A stretch of DNA of 64,000 bases from Micromonospora sp. NBC_01740 (GCF_035920365.1 NZ_CP109150.1:5642001-5706000), one strand, 5' to 3'. Shown: positions 10,603 to 20,506, counted from the stretch's first letter. Numbers and translations are program-made. The notes: generated by a model not told the origin, from the sequence alone.

Positions 10603-10953
10603 ATGAGCCGTCTACTGATCGTCAGCAGGATCATCCCGGGCGCGGAGGGTCGGGTGGCGCAGATCTTCGCCGAGTCCGACGCGACCGAACTACCCGCCCT
10701 CACCGGGGTCCGTCACCGGTCCCTGTACTGCCTGCACGACCTGTGCGTACACCTGATGGAGACCGCCGACGTGGCCCCGGACGCCTTGGCCGAGGCCCGC
10801 AACCACCCGCTCTACCGCCAGGTCAACGAGCGGCTCTCCGCGCACACCACGCCGTACCTGCCGACCTGGCGCTCGCCGCGCGACGCCATCGCGGGCTGCT
10901 TCTACCGGTGGGACGCCGCGGACGCGGCGGCGTCGTCGCACCCGGCCGGCTGA
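10603..10953 (+). CDS. TcmI-family polyketide cyclase, second copy
   Basis: 116 residues, clearly homologous to the protein at 8918-9256: both share IFAxSDATELPxLxGVRHRSLY and PYLPTWRxPRDAI/MAxCFYR. Differences cluster in the middle of the protein (here ETADVAPDALAEARNHPLYRQ). It is probably a late-ring cyclase or a partner of the other copy. The ATG at 10603 is preceded by GAGAGGGG. Fifteen bases separate it from the FAD monooxygenase gene, so the two are likely cotranscribed from the SARP-box promoter. Confidence 0.9.
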   Translation: MSRLLIVSRIIPGAEGRVAQIFAESDATELPALTGVRHRSLYCLHDLCVHLMETADVAPDALAEARNHPLYRQVNERLSAHTTPYLPTWRSPRDAIAGCFYRWDAADAAASSHPAG

Positions 10954-10968
10954 ACGGGGGCGGTCGCC

Positions 10969-12318
10969 ATGTCGTCCAGACCACCCCACGTCCTGATCAT
11001 CGGGGCCGGCACGGGCGGGCTGTGCCTGGCGCACGGCCTGCGCCGTGCCGGCATCAGCGTCGCCGTCTACGAGCGGTACCGCACCCGCGGCGAAGGGCTG
11101 CTCGGCTACCGGGTCGGCATCGGGCCGACCGGCAGCCGCGCGCTGCGCGAGTGCCTGCCGCCCGCCCTGTTCGACGTCTACCTCGCCACCTGCGCCCGCT
11201 CCCCCCGCTACTTCAACGTCATCACCCAGGGCATGCGGCGCACGGCCTCGTTCACGCTCCGGCCGGACACCGACCCGGTGAACACCGAACGGTCCGTCGC
11301 CCGGATGACCCTGCGCCAGGTCCTGCTCACGGGCATGGAGGACGTCGTCCACTTCGACAAGGCCTTCACCCGGTACGACCAACGCGACGACGGGACCGTG
11401 ACCGCGCACTTCGCCGACGGCAGCACCGCCACCGGCGACCTGCTGGTCGCCGCGGACGGCACGCACTCGGCGGTACGCCGCCAGTACCTGCCGCACGCGG
11501 TCACCCGCGACGCCGGCACCATCAACATCGCCACCCGCATCCCCCTGACCCCGCACACCCGGGGGCTGCTGCCCGAGCGGATCGAACAGGGCATCTCGCT
11601 GATCTTCGGCACCGGCGGGATGATGGGCGTGCTGCACGTGATGGAGTTCAAGTGGGACCGCGACGGCGCGCTCAAGCCCGGCGTCGATCCCGCCGACGCC
11701 GAGCTGCTGCGCGGCTGGCCGGGGCTGCGCCACGACAACACCCGCGACAACATCAACCTGGTCGTCTGGAGCACGGCCCGCCGCTTCCCGAGCGACGTCA
11801 TGCAGCTGCGCGGCGAGGACCTGGTCCTGCTCGCCCTGCGACTCACCCGAAACTGGCACCCCCATCTGCGCGAACTGCTCGCCCGCAGCGACCCGGGCAG
11901 CGCCCTGCCCATCAGGGTGTCCACCAGCGAGCCGGTGCCGCCCTGGAAGAGCAGCACCGTCACCCTGCTCGGCGATGCCATCCACACGATGACGCCGGGA
12001 CGCGGGGTGGGCGCCAACACGGCCCTGCGCGACGCCGCCCTGCTCTGCCGCCAGCTGCGGCTGGCCGCCACCGGAGACAAGACGCTGCTCCAGGCGGTGG
12101 CCGACTACGAGGCCGCGATGGTGCCGTACGGGTTCGCCCGGGTCGCCGACTCGCTCAACCGCAGCGGCACCAGCGGGGACGACCGGATGTACAAGCCGGT
12201 CGTGGGCCGGCTCGCGCTGCTCGGCGCGCGTGGCTACTTCGGCGTCACCAGCCGGGTACCCCGGCTGGCGCGGCGGTTCGTCGACGATTTCTACAGCTAC
12301 CGGGGCGAGGAGGACTGA
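10969..12318 (+). CDS. FAD-dependent aromatic monooxygenase
   Basis: 449 residues, a class A flavoprotein hydroxylase. The Rossmann FAD site is LIIGAGTGGLCLAHGLRRAG near the N-terminus, a DG motif lies in LLVAADGTHSAVRR, and the second FAD motif is LLGDAIHTMTPGRGVGANTA. Such enzymes use NAD(P)H and O2 to hydroxylate, or sometimes cleave or epoxidise, polyketide rings. Its place directly after a cyclase suggests it acts on the cyclised intermediate; the site of oxidation cannot be read from sequence. A strong hairpin follows the stop codon and marks the apparent right end of the cluster. Confidence 0.88.
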   Translation: MSSRPPHVLIIGAGTGGLCLAHGLRRAGISVAVYERYRTRGEGLLGYRVGIGPTGSRALRECLPPALFDVYLATCARSPRYFNVITQGMRRTASFTLRPDTDPVNTERSVARMTLRQVLLTGMEDVVHFDKAFTRYDQRDDGTVTAHFADGSTATGDLLVAADGTHSAVRRQYLPHAVTRDAGTINIATRIPLTPHTRGLLPERIEQGISLIFGTGGMMGVLHVMEFKWDRDGALKPGVDPADAELLRGWPGLRHDNTRDNINLVVWSTARRFPSDVMQLRGEDLVLLALRLTRNWHPHLRELLARSDPGSALPIRVSTSEPVPPWKSSTVTLLGDAIHTMTPGRGVGANTALRDAALLCRQLRLAATGDKTLLQAVADYEAAMVPYGFARVADSLNRSGTSGDDRMYKPVVGRLALLGARGYFGVTSRVPRLARRFVDDFYSYRGEED

Positions 12319-12328
12319 CCGTCCGACC

Positions 12329-12363
12329 GGGACCCCGGCGCCGCCAGCGGGCGCCGGGGTCCC
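12329..12363 (+). terminator. Hairpin terminator after the FAD monooxygenase
   Basis: A 14-bp GC-rich stem (12329-12342 with 12350-12363) and seven-base loop begin 11 bp after the stop. No T-tract follows, as is usual in this genome. It marks the right end of the polyketide region. Confidence 0.7.
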
Positions 12364-12586
12364 CGCCTGCCCGCCCACGCCCACCGCCCACCGCCCACCG
12401 CCCACGGGCGCGGACGCGGACGCCGACGCGGCGACCCTCCGTCGCCCCGGCGAACACCGCCCGTCGCGACCCGTCCCGCCGCCACGGCGGGCACCCGGTC
12501 CTGCCTGTCGGCCTCGTCGGGCGTGTGCGAAGCTGCGGCGAGTTTTTCTCGCGGGTTTCCGGACATGAACGATAGGGAGGTTTGCC

Positions 12587-13786
12587 GTGGCGTGGTCTTT
12601 CGGGCACTGGCTGATACTGATCGTGGCTCTGTTGGTGGGTCTGGCGGGCGGCTGGTTCGGGCGCGGCCGGCGGGACGCGGCGGTCGCCACCCACGGCTCG
12701 CCCATGGTGGACGGTGACCCGGTCGCCGGCATGACCGCCGTGGTGGTCGACCCCCCGCCCGTCGCCACCCTGGACGAAGCGCGCCCCGAGGTGACCGTGG
12801 ACCCCGCGCCGGAGGCGGTCGCCGACCGCGTCCCCACCGCGCCCGGGGTCGACGCCCCGACCGACGCCGACCCGGGCAGCACCGACACCCCGAAGGCCAC
12901 GGTCGTCGCGGCCGACGCGTCCCGGGCCGACGACGTCGACCCGGCCGACATGGCGCTGACCGGCGACCCGGTGCCGGCGCCCGACGCCGAACCCGTCCCG
13001 GCCGCCACCACCACCGACGTACGGCCGGGGCACGAGGTCGTGCTGCCGGTGGCCGCCGAGGTGACCGGCCCGGTCGACCGCCGACCGGCGGAGGAGCCCG
13101 CCCCGAGCACCGACGCACAGCCCCTCCCGGCCGCCGCGACGGAAGCCCTTCCCGCCGCCGACGCGGAGCCCGTCCCGGCCGCCGCCACCTCGGCGCCGAC
13201 GAGCGTGACCCCGGCCGAGCCGGAGACCGCACCCGTCCCCACCGCCGTCGGTCCGGCCGAGCCCGCTGCCGAGCCCGCTGTCGTGGCCGCCTCCGCCGTC
13301 GAGCCGGAGCCAGCCCACGCACCCACCGAGCCGGAGCCGACCCGCGCCACGCCGATCGAGCCGGCCCCGGTCGCCGCCACCACGGTCGAGCCGGCCACGG
13401 CCGCCGCCACCACGGACGAGCCGGAGTCGACGCCGGCCGACGCGCCGGCCGAGCCGGTGGTCGTTCCGGCCGGACCGGTGGTCGTGCCGGCGCCGCGCGG
13501 CGAGGTTGACGCCCCGGTCGCGACCGACTCCGACGCCGCCGACGACTTCCGCCGGATCCAGGGCGTGGGCCCGAAGATGGCCGCAGCGTTGCAGGCGGCC
13601 GGCATCCGGACGTACCGGCAGCTGGCGGAGCTCGACGAGGCCGCCCTGCGGGAGACGATCCGGGCGGCCGGGCTGCGGGCCGCGCCGAGCCTGGCGACCT
13701 GGCCGCAGCAGGCGAAGGTGCTCGCCGGCGCCCCGCAGGAGGCGGCCGCCGCCCTGCCGACCCCGGTGGGCGGCGCGGACGCCTGA
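12587..13786 (+). CDS. Membrane-anchored protein with C-terminal helix-hairpin-helix domain
   Basis: 399 residues in three parts: a single N-terminal membrane helix (residues about 5-24, WLILIVALLVGLAGGWFG), a low-complexity linker of about 290 residues rich in Pro, Ala, Glu and Val, and a C-terminal domain (about 325-385) with FRRIQGVGPKMAAALQAAGI. The last is a helix-hairpin-helix of the DNA-polymerase/RuvA kind, which normally binds DNA backbone without sequence preference. The N-terminus-in orientation and role are unknown; an anchored DNA-binding protein could tether the chromosome or handle DNA at the membrane. The GTG at 12587 follows GGGAGG. It stands alone, bounded by hairpins on both sides. 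Confidence 0.75.
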   Translation: MAWSFGHWLILIVALLVGLAGGWFGRGRRDAAVATHGSPMVDGDPVAGMTAVVVDPPPVATLDEARPEVTVDPAPEAVADRVPTAPGVDAPTDADPGSTDTPKATVVAADASRADDVDPADMALTGDPVPAPDAEPVPAATTTDVRPGHEVVLPVAAEVTGPVDRRPAEEPAPSTDAQPLPAAATEALPAADAEPVPAAATSAPTSVTPAEPETAPVPTAVGPAEPAAEPAVVAASAVEPEPAHAPTEPEPTRATPIEPAPVAATTVEPATAAATTDEPESTPADAPAEPVVVPAGPVVVPAPRGEVDAPVATDSDAADDFRRIQGVGPKMAAALQAAGIRTYRQLAELDEAALRETIRAAGLRAAPSLATWPQQAKVLAGAPQEAAAALPTPVGGADA

Positions 13787-13870
13787 CCGGCGTCGCCTGC
13801 CGCGTTCCCCGTCGGCGCCGGACGGCGGTACCCGAACGGATCGGGCACCGCCGCACGACCGATCCGCCGT

Positions 13871-13916
13871 CGCCGACATCGCGGCGCCCCGACCACGGGG
13901 CGCCGCGATGTCGGCG
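13871..13916 (+). terminator. Long hairpin terminator
   Basis: Arms 13871-13890 and 13897-13916 are a perfect 20-bp match (21 with the closing G-C) around a four- to six-base loop, 84 bp past the stop of the helix-hairpin-helix gene. Confidence 0.75.
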
Positions 13917-14134
13917 TTCGGGGCCGAAACACGAGGAGATGACGGCGCAAAGGCCCGCGCCGGCGCCGGCCAGCCGCCCGGCCCCGCACGCACGCCACCA
14001 CCGCCCCCTGCGGCCCGTCCGCCCACTGTCGGACGTCCGCGCGCCGGTTCCTCGGCGGCGGCACCGTTAGCCGTTCATCGCGATTGGGTACAACGCCCAG
14101 CACCTCGATCCACCACACCCTTGCGGAGGCAGCG

Positions 14135-14341
14135 ATGCGCGGCACGTCGATATTCGGAGTCCTGGTCGTCATCTGGCTGATCATCGGCGCGGTCGCCGCC
14201 GGACAGCGCGGCTACTACAGCGGCGACGACACGAACTGCGCCGAGGCCGGCACGATCCTGGTGACCATCGTGGCCGGGCCGCTGAACTACATCGGGGCCA
14301 ACCCGAAGGTCGACTGCGAACTGCCCCAGCCGTCCAAGTAG
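14135..14341 (+). CDS. Small membrane protein of unknown function
   Basis: 68 residues. The ATG at 14135 follows GGAGG at good distance; a longer frame starting at 14084 lacks this. Residues 4-24 form a hydrophobic helix (FGVLVVIWLIIGAVAAGQ) and a second hydrophobic stretch (GTILVTIVAGPLNYIGANP) lies near the C-terminus, with two cysteines (NCAEAG, VDCELP) flanking it. Small proteins of this type are widespread in actinobacteria, but I know of no assigned function. It is followed by a clear terminator hairpin, so it is a single-gene transcript. Confidence 0.75.
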   Translation: MRGTSIFGVLVVIWLIIGAVAAGQRGYYSGDDTNCAEAGTILVTIVAGPLNYIGANPKVDCELPQPSK

Positions 14342-14353
14342 GACGTACTCCTC

Positions 14354-14382
14354 CGGCCCGCGCCCACTCCGGGCGCGGGCCG
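14354..14382 (+). terminator. Hairpin terminator after the small membrane protein
   Basis: A 12-bp stem (14354-14365 with 14371-14382) with a five-base loop starts 12 bp after the stop codon. Confidence 0.75.
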
Positions 14383-14800
14383 AGCCGTGTCCGGGGTACG
14401 CCACGCCGGCTCCCCGACTCCGCTCCTCGTGCCGACGCCGGTCCGGGCCTGCCGGGGCCTCTCGGCCGCCGCCTGTCCCGCTCGTCAGCCCCGAATCTGC
14501 CGGGCCGGGGACGGCGATACGGATGGGCTCGCCCAAAGGCCGGGTCCGCCCCGCGCCCCGCTCACCGCGCCCGCCCCGACGCCGGTACGGCCGCCCGGCC
14601 GTCGGGGGCCGCCTTTGCCGGCCGGCGGGTGGTTCGCCTTCCACGCCCATCCAGGACGGCGCGCGGTACGCCACACCGCGTAAGGCGTCCTAGGAGGCTG
14701 GGTCATCGGGGGTAGCGTCCCGCGCCGCCCGACGTTTGTCGACCCCCGCCACGGGAACCGGCGTTGCGCCACCAGCGCCGCACGGGACGGGAGCACCGGC
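14383..14800. other. Intergenic region, no gene seen
   Basis: Open frames here are GC-rich shadows with no family features and no ribosome-binding sites. TAGCGT near 14714 is the only -10-like hexamer I noticed upstream of the F420 oxidoreductase gene. Confidence 0.5.
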
Positions 14801-15760
14801 ATGAGGATCGGCTACAAGCTCGCCTCGGAGGGGTACGGACCGCAGGAGATCATCCGCCAGGCCGTCCGGGCCGAGCAGGCTGGTTTCGACTTCGTCGAGA
14901 TGAGCGACCACTTCCACCCGTGGCTCGACACGCAGGGGCACTCGTCGTTCACCTGGAGCGTGCTCGGCGCGGTCGCGGCGAAGACCGAACGGATCGGCCT
15001 CGCGACGGGGGTGACCTGCCCGACCGTCCGGTACCACCCGGCGATCATCGCGCAGGCCGCGGCGACCCTGGCGCTGATCTCCGACGGCCGGTTCACCCTC
15101 GGCGTCGGGGCCGGGGAACGGCTCAACGAGCACGTCGTGGGTCAGGGCTTTCCCAGCGTACGGGGCCGGCACGAGCGGCTCCGCGAGGCGCTGGAGATCA
15201 TCCGGCTGCTCTGGCAGGGCGGCTACCACTCATTCGAGGGCAAGCACCTGCACCTGGAGGACGCCCGGATCTTCGACCTGCCGGAGACCCCACCGGTGAT
15301 CGCGGTCGCCGCGAGCGGCCGGTCCTCGGCCACGATGGCGGCGGAACTCGGCGACGGCCTGTTCGTCACCGAGCCGAAGGCGTCGATCGTCGAGCACTAC
15401 CGGCAGGCCGGTGGCGGCGGTCCCCGCTACGCCGAGGTGCCGATGGCCTGGGCCACCGACGACCAGCAGGCCGTGCGGGCGGTGCTGGAGACCAGCCGGT
15501 GGATGGTGACCGGCTGGAAGGTGATGAGCGAGTTGCCGAACCCGGTCAACTTCGACGCCGCCAGCGCGTACGTCGAGGAGCGGCACGTCCGGGAACTGTT
15601 CTCCGTCGGGCCGGACCCGGAGGCGCACGTGGCGGCCGTCCGCCCGTACGTCGAGGCCGGCTACGACCACGTGGTGCTGCAGAACGCCGGCCCCGACCCG
15701 GACGGCTTCCTCGACTTCTTCGCCGGCGACCTCGCCGCCCGGCTGCGCGCCCTCGGCTGA
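14801..15760 (+). CDS. LLM-class F420-dependent oxidoreductase
   Basis: 319 residues, a luciferase-like TIM barrel. Recognisable pieces are FVEMSDHFHPWLDTQGHS, RIGLATGVTCPT and VGAGERLNEHV, which match the TIGR03557-type family close to F420-dependent glucose-6-phosphate dehydrogenase. Members pass hydride between coenzyme F420 and an organic substrate; the substrate is not evident here, and sugar phosphate is only one option. It stands alone, converging on the beta-helix gene, with nested hairpins between them. The ATG at 14801 is the natural family start (MRIGYKLASEGY). Confidence 0.85.
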   Translation: MRIGYKLASEGYGPQEIIRQAVRAEQAGFDFVEMSDHFHPWLDTQGHSSFTWSVLGAVAAKTERIGLATGVTCPTVRYHPAIIAQAAATLALISDGRFTLGVGAGERLNEHVVGQGFPSVRGRHERLREALEIIRLLWQGGYHSFEGKHLHLEDARIFDLPETPPVIAVAASGRSSATMAAELGDGLFVTEPKASIVEHYRQAGGGGPRYAEVPMAWATDDQQAVRAVLETSRWMVTGWKVMSELPNPVNFDAASAYVEERHVRELFSVGPDPEAHVAAVRPYVEAGYDHVVLQNAGPDPDGFLDFFAGDLAARLRALG

Positions 15761-15774
15761 GCCGTGCGCCGCGC

Positions 15775-15871
15775 GGGGCGCGTCCGGCACCCTCCGCCGC
15801 GATCGCGATGATCGCCGGCGATGCCGGACGCGCCCCGGGCGGGGCGGGCCGTCCCGGCCGGGACGGCCCGC
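15775..15871. terminator. Two hairpins between convergent genes
   Basis: Outer hairpin: 15-bp arms 15775-15789 and 15822-15836. Second: a 28-bp perfect palindrome at 15844-15871, just past the beta-helix stop. Together they can end transcripts from both sides. Confidence 0.75.
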
Positions 15872-15877
15872 GGCGGG

Positions 15878-17425
15878 TCACCGGAAACAGTTCGCGACCG
15901 GCACCCGGCTGCCCTCGCAGTTGGTCGGCTCGTTGTCGATGATGTCGGTCTCGTCGTCGACCTTGACCTGCGCCTTGTCGACGAGGAGGCCGCTCGGCTT
16001 CACGGTGGCGACGTTGCCGGCCACCCTGCTGGAGTACAGGGCGAGCCGGCCCTGCGACGCGAAGACGCCGCCGCCCGTGGACTTCGCACCGACGGCGTGG
16101 TTGCGGTGGATCTCGCTGTGGCGCAGCAGGACGTTCGACTTCTGGGCGTGGATGCCGCCGCCGGAGCCGCGCGCCGTGTTGCCCGACACGATGCTGTCGT
16201 CGAGCGGGAGCAGGCCCTGGACGGTGGAGATGCCGCCGCCGTTGCCCGTGGCGGTGTTGTCGCGTACCTCCAGGCCGCGCAGGAAGATCAGCGCGTCCGA
16301 GTTGGCGATGCCGCCGCCGGTCTGGGCGGTGTTGCCCACCACCTTCGTGTCGGCGACCCGGGTACGGGCCGAGAAGCTGGCGACGCCGCCGCCCTGCGCC
16401 GCGTTGTTGCGCGCGAAGGTGCTCGAGTGCACCTCTGCCGCGCCCCGGTAGTTGGCGAAGCCGCCGCCGTACGCGACGGCGCTGTTGCCCCGGAACTGCG
16501 AGTTCTCCAGGCTCAGCACGCCACCGTTGAGCAGGCCCCCGCCCTTGCCCGCGGTGCCGGCGGCGTGGTTGTCGACGAACGTGCTCCCGGTGACCACCAG
16601 GTGCCCGTCGTTGAAGATCCCGCCCCCGCCCCCCTCCGCCGAGAGGGAGGTGCTGTCGACGATCGTGGTGCGCTCGACCACGGCGGACGCGCCGTGCACG
16701 ACGTGGATGCTGCCACCCTCGGCGGCGGAGAGGCCGTTGCGGAGTACGACGTCGGAGAGCGTCAGTTCCCCGCCGTCGCGGACGGTGAAGAACCGGAACG
16801 CCTCGGCGTGCCCGTTCCGGACGATGGTGGCCCCCTCGCCCCGGACGGAGATCGGGTGGTAGATGACGGGCAGCCCGGCCCGGTCGTGCTTCGGGTTGCG
16901 CGGGGGCGCCTCGGCGTCGCCGGGGTTCTCGGCGCTGTCGGCGGTCTCCCGGGCGTCGCGGATCCCGCCGTCGTACTCGTCGGGCTGCTGGAAGGCGTGG
17001 GTCAGCTCGTACGTGCACTTCGACGCCAGCCGCAGGTCGGCGCCGCCCTCGGCGTTGGCCCGGACCAGCGCCGAGATCAGCTTCGTCGAGTCGCACGGCA
17101 CCGCGACCTCCGCGCGGTTCCCCTGGCCCGGCCGTCCGGGGCGGTCGTCCCGCTGCCCGCCGCGCCGCTCCTCGCGCGCCTGGTCACGGTCCTCGACGGC
17201 GTCGCCGCGGGGCTCACCGGAGTGGTCGCCGGCCCACCGCGACGGCGACGACGACGACGGCGTCGGCGAGGCGGTCGGCATGTCCCGGTCGGCGGCGAAG
17301 GCGGCGCCATCCGTGAGCCCGGCCGCCCCCGCCACCAGGCTGCCCGCCACGAGGCCGCCGGCTAAGAACCACCTCGACCGCCGCCTGAGTGGTGCTGCCC
17401 GCCGGCCCCCTTGATACGTCGTCAT
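15878..17425 (-). CDS. Secreted right-handed beta-helix protein
   Basis: 515 residues. A twin-arginine-like signal peptide (RRRSRWFLAGGLVAGSL, with AFA-A as the likely cleavage site) leads to a low-complexity charged linker, then a short folded part with two cysteines (AEVAVPCDSTK, LRLASKCTYEL), then about ten degenerate repeats of the form V-x-G-N-T-A-x-x-G-G-G-I. Such repeats form a parallel beta-helix like those of pectate lyases or polymorphic membrane proteins. No polysaccharide-lyase active site could be seen, so binding or adhesion is as likely as catalysis. The ATG at 17425 was chosen because it precedes the signal peptide by the usual 15 or so residues. Confidence 0.78.
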   Translation of the reverse strand: MTTYQGGRRAAPLRRRSRWFLAGGLVAGSLVAGAAGLTDGAAFAADRDMPTASPTPSSSSPSRWAGDHSGEPRGDAVEDRDQAREERRGGQRDDRPGRPGQGNRAEVAVPCDSTKLISALVRANAEGGADLRLASKCTYELTHAFQQPDEYDGGIRDARETADSAENPGDAEAPPRNPKHDRAGLPVIYHPISVRGEGATIVRNGHAEAFRFFTVRDGGELTLSDVVLRNGLSAAEGGSIHVVHGASAVVERTTIVDSTSLSAEGGGGGIFNDGHLVVTGSTFVDNHAAGTAGKGGGLLNGGVLSLENSQFRGNSAVAYGGGFANYRGAAEVHSSTFARNNAAQGGGVASFSARTRVADTKVVGNTAQTGGGIANSDALIFLRGLEVRDNTATGNGGGISTVQGLLPLDDSIVSGNTARGSGGGIHAQKSNVLLRHSEIHRNHAVGAKSTGGGVFASQGRLALYSSRVAGNVATVKPSGLLVDKAQVKVDDETDIIDNEPTNCEGSRVPVANCFR

Positions 17426-17597
17426 CAGGCTTCCCTGCCTCTCGTGCATGCGTGCCACGGCCGCGTCGAACGGGACGCGGGGCGGCTGACGTCGCGACAG
17501 CCACCGGAGGTCACGATACGGACGAGAATCGGGCAGGTCCGTCAAACGTGAATAAGCGGACTATTCACCTCGGCAGGGGCGAGGGAGCGCAGCGCGG

Positions 17598-19691
17598 TCA
17601 GCCGCCGACGTGGATGCCGGGCCGGCGGGCGGGGTCCGGCTCGGACTTGCGGATGATCTCCCGTACGACGGGCGGGGTGTCGCCGCGGCCGAGGATCAGA
17701 TAGCGCAGCAGGTGCGCGAGCGGGTTCCCCTCCGACCACTCGAAGTGGGCGTGCGGGCGTACGCCGGTGGCGTCGCGCAGCGCCAGCAGGATCGCCGCGA
17801 TGGCGTTGGGGACGGCCGGGCTGCCGGCCCGCAGCACCCGGAAGCCACCCACCTCCACGCCGCGCACCCGCAGCACCTGGCTGAAGTCCGACGGGTCGAC
17901 CACGTCGATCTCCAGGAAGAGGATGTCGCCCTCGCCGGGCACGGGATTCATCGACCGCTGCGCCCGTTCCTTGACCGTGTACTCCTTGACCGCGCCGCCC
18001 GCCCGCTTGTGCGCGATGAGGTGCAGTCGGCCGTCGTGCGCCACCGACTCGGCGATGAACCGGCGGGCCGGCTCGTCGAACTCGATCCGGTCCGTGCGCA
18101 GCTCGGTGGTCCGGGTCACCCGCGAGACCAGCGAGACGGCCACGATGCCGAGGACGAACAGCGCGGAGATGGCGATGCCGTCCGGCTTCGCGACGACGTT
18201 CTCGGCGAGGGCGTACAGCAGGACCAGGGTGAGCACGGCGAAGCCGCCGGCCGCGACGCGTTCCCGGCGGCGGGCTGCGGAGATCGTGACCGCCACGGCG
18301 GCGGAGACCATCATCGCGAGGATGCCGGTGGCGTACGCCCCGGCCTGGTCGTTGACGTCGGCCCGGAAGATCAGGGTGATGGCGACGCTGACCACGGTGT
18401 AGACGATCACGACCGGCCGCACGGCCCGGGCCCACTCCGGCGCCATCCCGTAGGTGGGCAGGTAGCGGGGCACGATGTTGATCAGGCCGGCCATCGCGGA
18501 GGCGCCCGCGAACCAGAGGATCAGCGCACTGCTGACGTCGTAGACGGTGCCGAAGGTCTCGCCGAGGCGCTCGTGGGCGAGGTACGCCAGCGCCCGGCCG
18601 TTCGCGGCCCCGCCCGGCCCGAACTCCCGGGCGGGGATCAGCACGGTGGTCACGAGGGTGGTCGAGACCAGGTACACCGACATGACCAGTGCGGCGGTGG
18701 TGAGCAGCCGACGGGTGTTGCGGATCCGCGCCGCCAGCCGCGCCTCGCGGTCCGCGCCCCCGCCCGCCACCAGCGGCATCATGCTCACCCCCGTCTCGAA
18801 GCCGGACAGCCCCAGCACCAGCAGCGGGAACGCCAGCACGGCGGTCACCGCAACCTCCCCCGGGCCACCACCGACCGTCAGCGCGGCGGTCCAGTCCGAC
18901 AGCAGCCGCGGGTCCGCCGCGATCCCGGCCAGCCCGTCCGCCACGATCAGCGCGTTCAGGGCCAGGAAGACCGCCACCAGCGGGACGGCCACCGTGACCG
19001 CCTCCCGGAAGCCGAGCAGGAACACCCCGCCGAGGACGAGCAGCAGTACGACGGTGACGCCGACGGCCACGCCGGTGCCGCCGACGCTCTCGGGCATGTG
19101 CGGGTTCTCCAGCAGGTGCACGGTCGCGTCGGCCGAGGAGAGAGTGATCGTGATGATCCAGGAGGTGGCCACGAAGCCGAGCAGGACCAGCACGAAGATC
19201 TTGCCGCGCCAGAACGGCAGCAGCCGCTCCAGCATCGCCACCGAGCCCTGCCCGTGCGGGCTCTCCCGGGCCACCCTGCGGTACATGGGCAGCATGCCGA
19301 ACAGCGTCAGCGCGACGATGAGCAGGGTGGCCAGTGGGGAGAGCGCCCCGGCGGCCACCGCCGCGATCCCGGGCAGGTACGACAGGGTGGAGAAGTAGTC
19401 CACCCCGGTCAGGCACATGACCTGCCACCACGCCCGCGAGCGGGCCTGCCCCTCCGCCGCCTCGGGGCCGACCGGCTGCACCTGGTGCGCGAACAGCCAC
19501 CGGCGCAGCGGGCTCAGCGGCGCGGCGGGCCGGGCGGGGCTGGCCTGCGCCTCGGGGACGGCGACCGGGCGCCCGGCGCGGTCGCCGGGGCGGGTGGGGT
19601 CCCGGGCGGCGCGCAGGTCCCGTGGCGGGCCGGCGGGCGGCGGCCGGCGACCACGCGTGCGCCGCGACCTCGGCCCGTGCTCGTCACGCAT
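17598..19691 (-). CDS. APC-superfamily permease with cytoplasmic C-terminal domain
   Basis: 697 residues. After about 85 polar residues there are some twelve membrane helices starting at [25 protein letters not shown], which resembles the first unwound helix of amino-acid/polyamine/organocation carriers. The last 170 residues are soluble ([17 protein letters not shown] onward, ending in the repeat-free PGIHVGG). Proton- or cation-coupled uptake is expected, but the substrate is unknown. The N-terminal extension is Arg/Pro-rich and the true start may be further in; ATG 19691 is the first good codon. Neighbours give no hint of the substrate. Confidence 0.75.
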   Translation of the reverse strand: MRDEHGPRSRRTRGRRPPPAGPPRDLRAARDPTRPGDRAGRPVAVPEAQASPARPAAPLSPLRRWLFAHQVQPVGPEAAEGQARSRAWWQVMCLTGVDYFSTLSYLPGIAAVAAGALSPLATLLIVALTLFGMLPMYRRVARESPHGQGSVAMLERLLPFWRGKIFVLVLLGFVATSWIITITLSSADATVHLLENPHMPESVGGTGVAVGVTVVLLLVLGGVFLLGFREAVTVAVPLVAVFLALNALIVADGLAGIAADPRLLSDWTAALTVGGGPGEVAVTAVLAFPLLVLGLSGFETGVSMMPLVAGGGADREARLAARIRNTRRLLTTAALVMSVYLVSTTLVTTVLIPAREFGPGGAANGRALAYLAHERLGETFGTVYDVSSALILWFAGASAMAGLINIVPRYLPTYGMAPEWARAVRPVVIVYTVVSVAITLIFRADVNDQAGAYATGILAMMVSAAVAVTISAARRRERVAAGGFAVLTLVLLYALAENVVAKPDGIAISALFVLGIVAVSLVSRVTRTTELRTDRIEFDEPARRFIAESVAHDGRLHLIAHKRAGGAVKEYTVKERAQRSMNPVPGEGDILFLEIDVVDPSDFSQVLRVRGVEVGGFRVLRAGSPAVPNAIAAILLALRDATGVRPHAHFEWSEGNPLAHLLRYLILGRGDTPPVVREIIRKSEPDPARRPGIHVGG

Positions 19692-19776
19692 GCCCCCTCC
19701 CCACCCTCGGCCGTCCTGACCCGACCGTAGGCGGTCGCCGGCCGGCCGCCCGCCCGAACGGTGAAGCCGGGACGGC

Positions 19777-20178
19777 TCAGTCGCCGTCGCGGGCGGCCAG
19801 CACCCGGGCCAGGGCGTCGGGATCGGCCACGGTGACCGTCGCCCCCGGGTGCCGCAGCCACCCGCCGGGCAGCAGGGCGGGCACCGGCTCGGCGAAGCGC
19901 AGGCAGAGCCCGGCGGCGGTGCTGCTGGCGAAGGTGACGCCGGCGTCGGCCAGCGAGAGGCGCACGCCGATCCCCCGCCACCAGCGGTACGGCCCGGTGG
20001 GCGCGACGCCGACGACGTTGTCCCGGGCGGTGCGCAGTTGCCACGGGCCGAACCGGACCACCAGCTCGGCCCGGTCGACGCCGACCCAGGCGGTTGCCGG
20101 CCGGACGCCCACCAGCGCGAGCGCCGGCCGGAAGACCGGGTCGAAGCGGAACGCGAACCGGTGCGCCTCGGCGGTCAT
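19777..20178 (-). CDS. Conserved hypothetical protein
   Basis: 133 residues, soluble. I do not recognise a named family. The chain is rich in beta-strand pattern ([53 protein letters not shown]) with two tryptophans at RWWRG, somewhat like PH-type or stress-response barrels. The ATG at 20178 precedes this pattern directly; the longer open frame upstream is Arg/Pro-rich and looks non-coding. It may be cotranscribed with no neighbour, as gaps exceed 80 bp on either side. Confidence 0.6.
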   Translation of the reverse strand: MTAEAHRFAFRFDPVFRPALALVGVRPATAWVGVDRAELVVRFGPWQLRTARDNVVGVAPTGPYRWWRGIGVRLSLADAGVTFASSTAAGLCLRFAEPVPALLPGGWLRHPGATVTVADPDALARVLAARDGD

Positions 20179-20506
20179 CGCGCGCCGCCCCGGGTGGTGG
20201 GGCGGGCGTCGCCCGGTCGGGCGGGACGGGGCGGGGCGACGGGCCGGGGACGGGGTCGGGCGGCGGGCCGACGGGCCGGGTGACTCATGGCGCGGGCGTA
20301 CCCCGTGCGGGCCGGCCGACACCCCCCGGGCCGGCCGACCCGCGAACCCCTCGTCCCCGCTCCGGGCCGCGCGGACCCCCCGGGCCGCGCGGACCGTTCC
20401 CCGACCCGGGCCCGCCGCCCCCCGACGACGAGCCCTGGTCCGGCGGGGACGTGTCCCCGCGCTCCGCCGGGTGCCGGGTGCGGAGCGCGGGGACCCCCCG
20501 TCACGG
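20179..20506. other. GC-rich intergenic region with one terminator
   Basis: Apart from the hairpin at 20453-20494, this stretch is low-complexity G/C runs without a credible frame or promoter. Confidence 0.5.
20453..20494 (-). terminator. Hairpin terminator of the DUF5995 gene
   Basis: 15-bp arms 20453-20467 and 20480-20494 around a 12-base loop, located just past the stop codon at 20507 on the minus strand. Confidence 0.75.
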
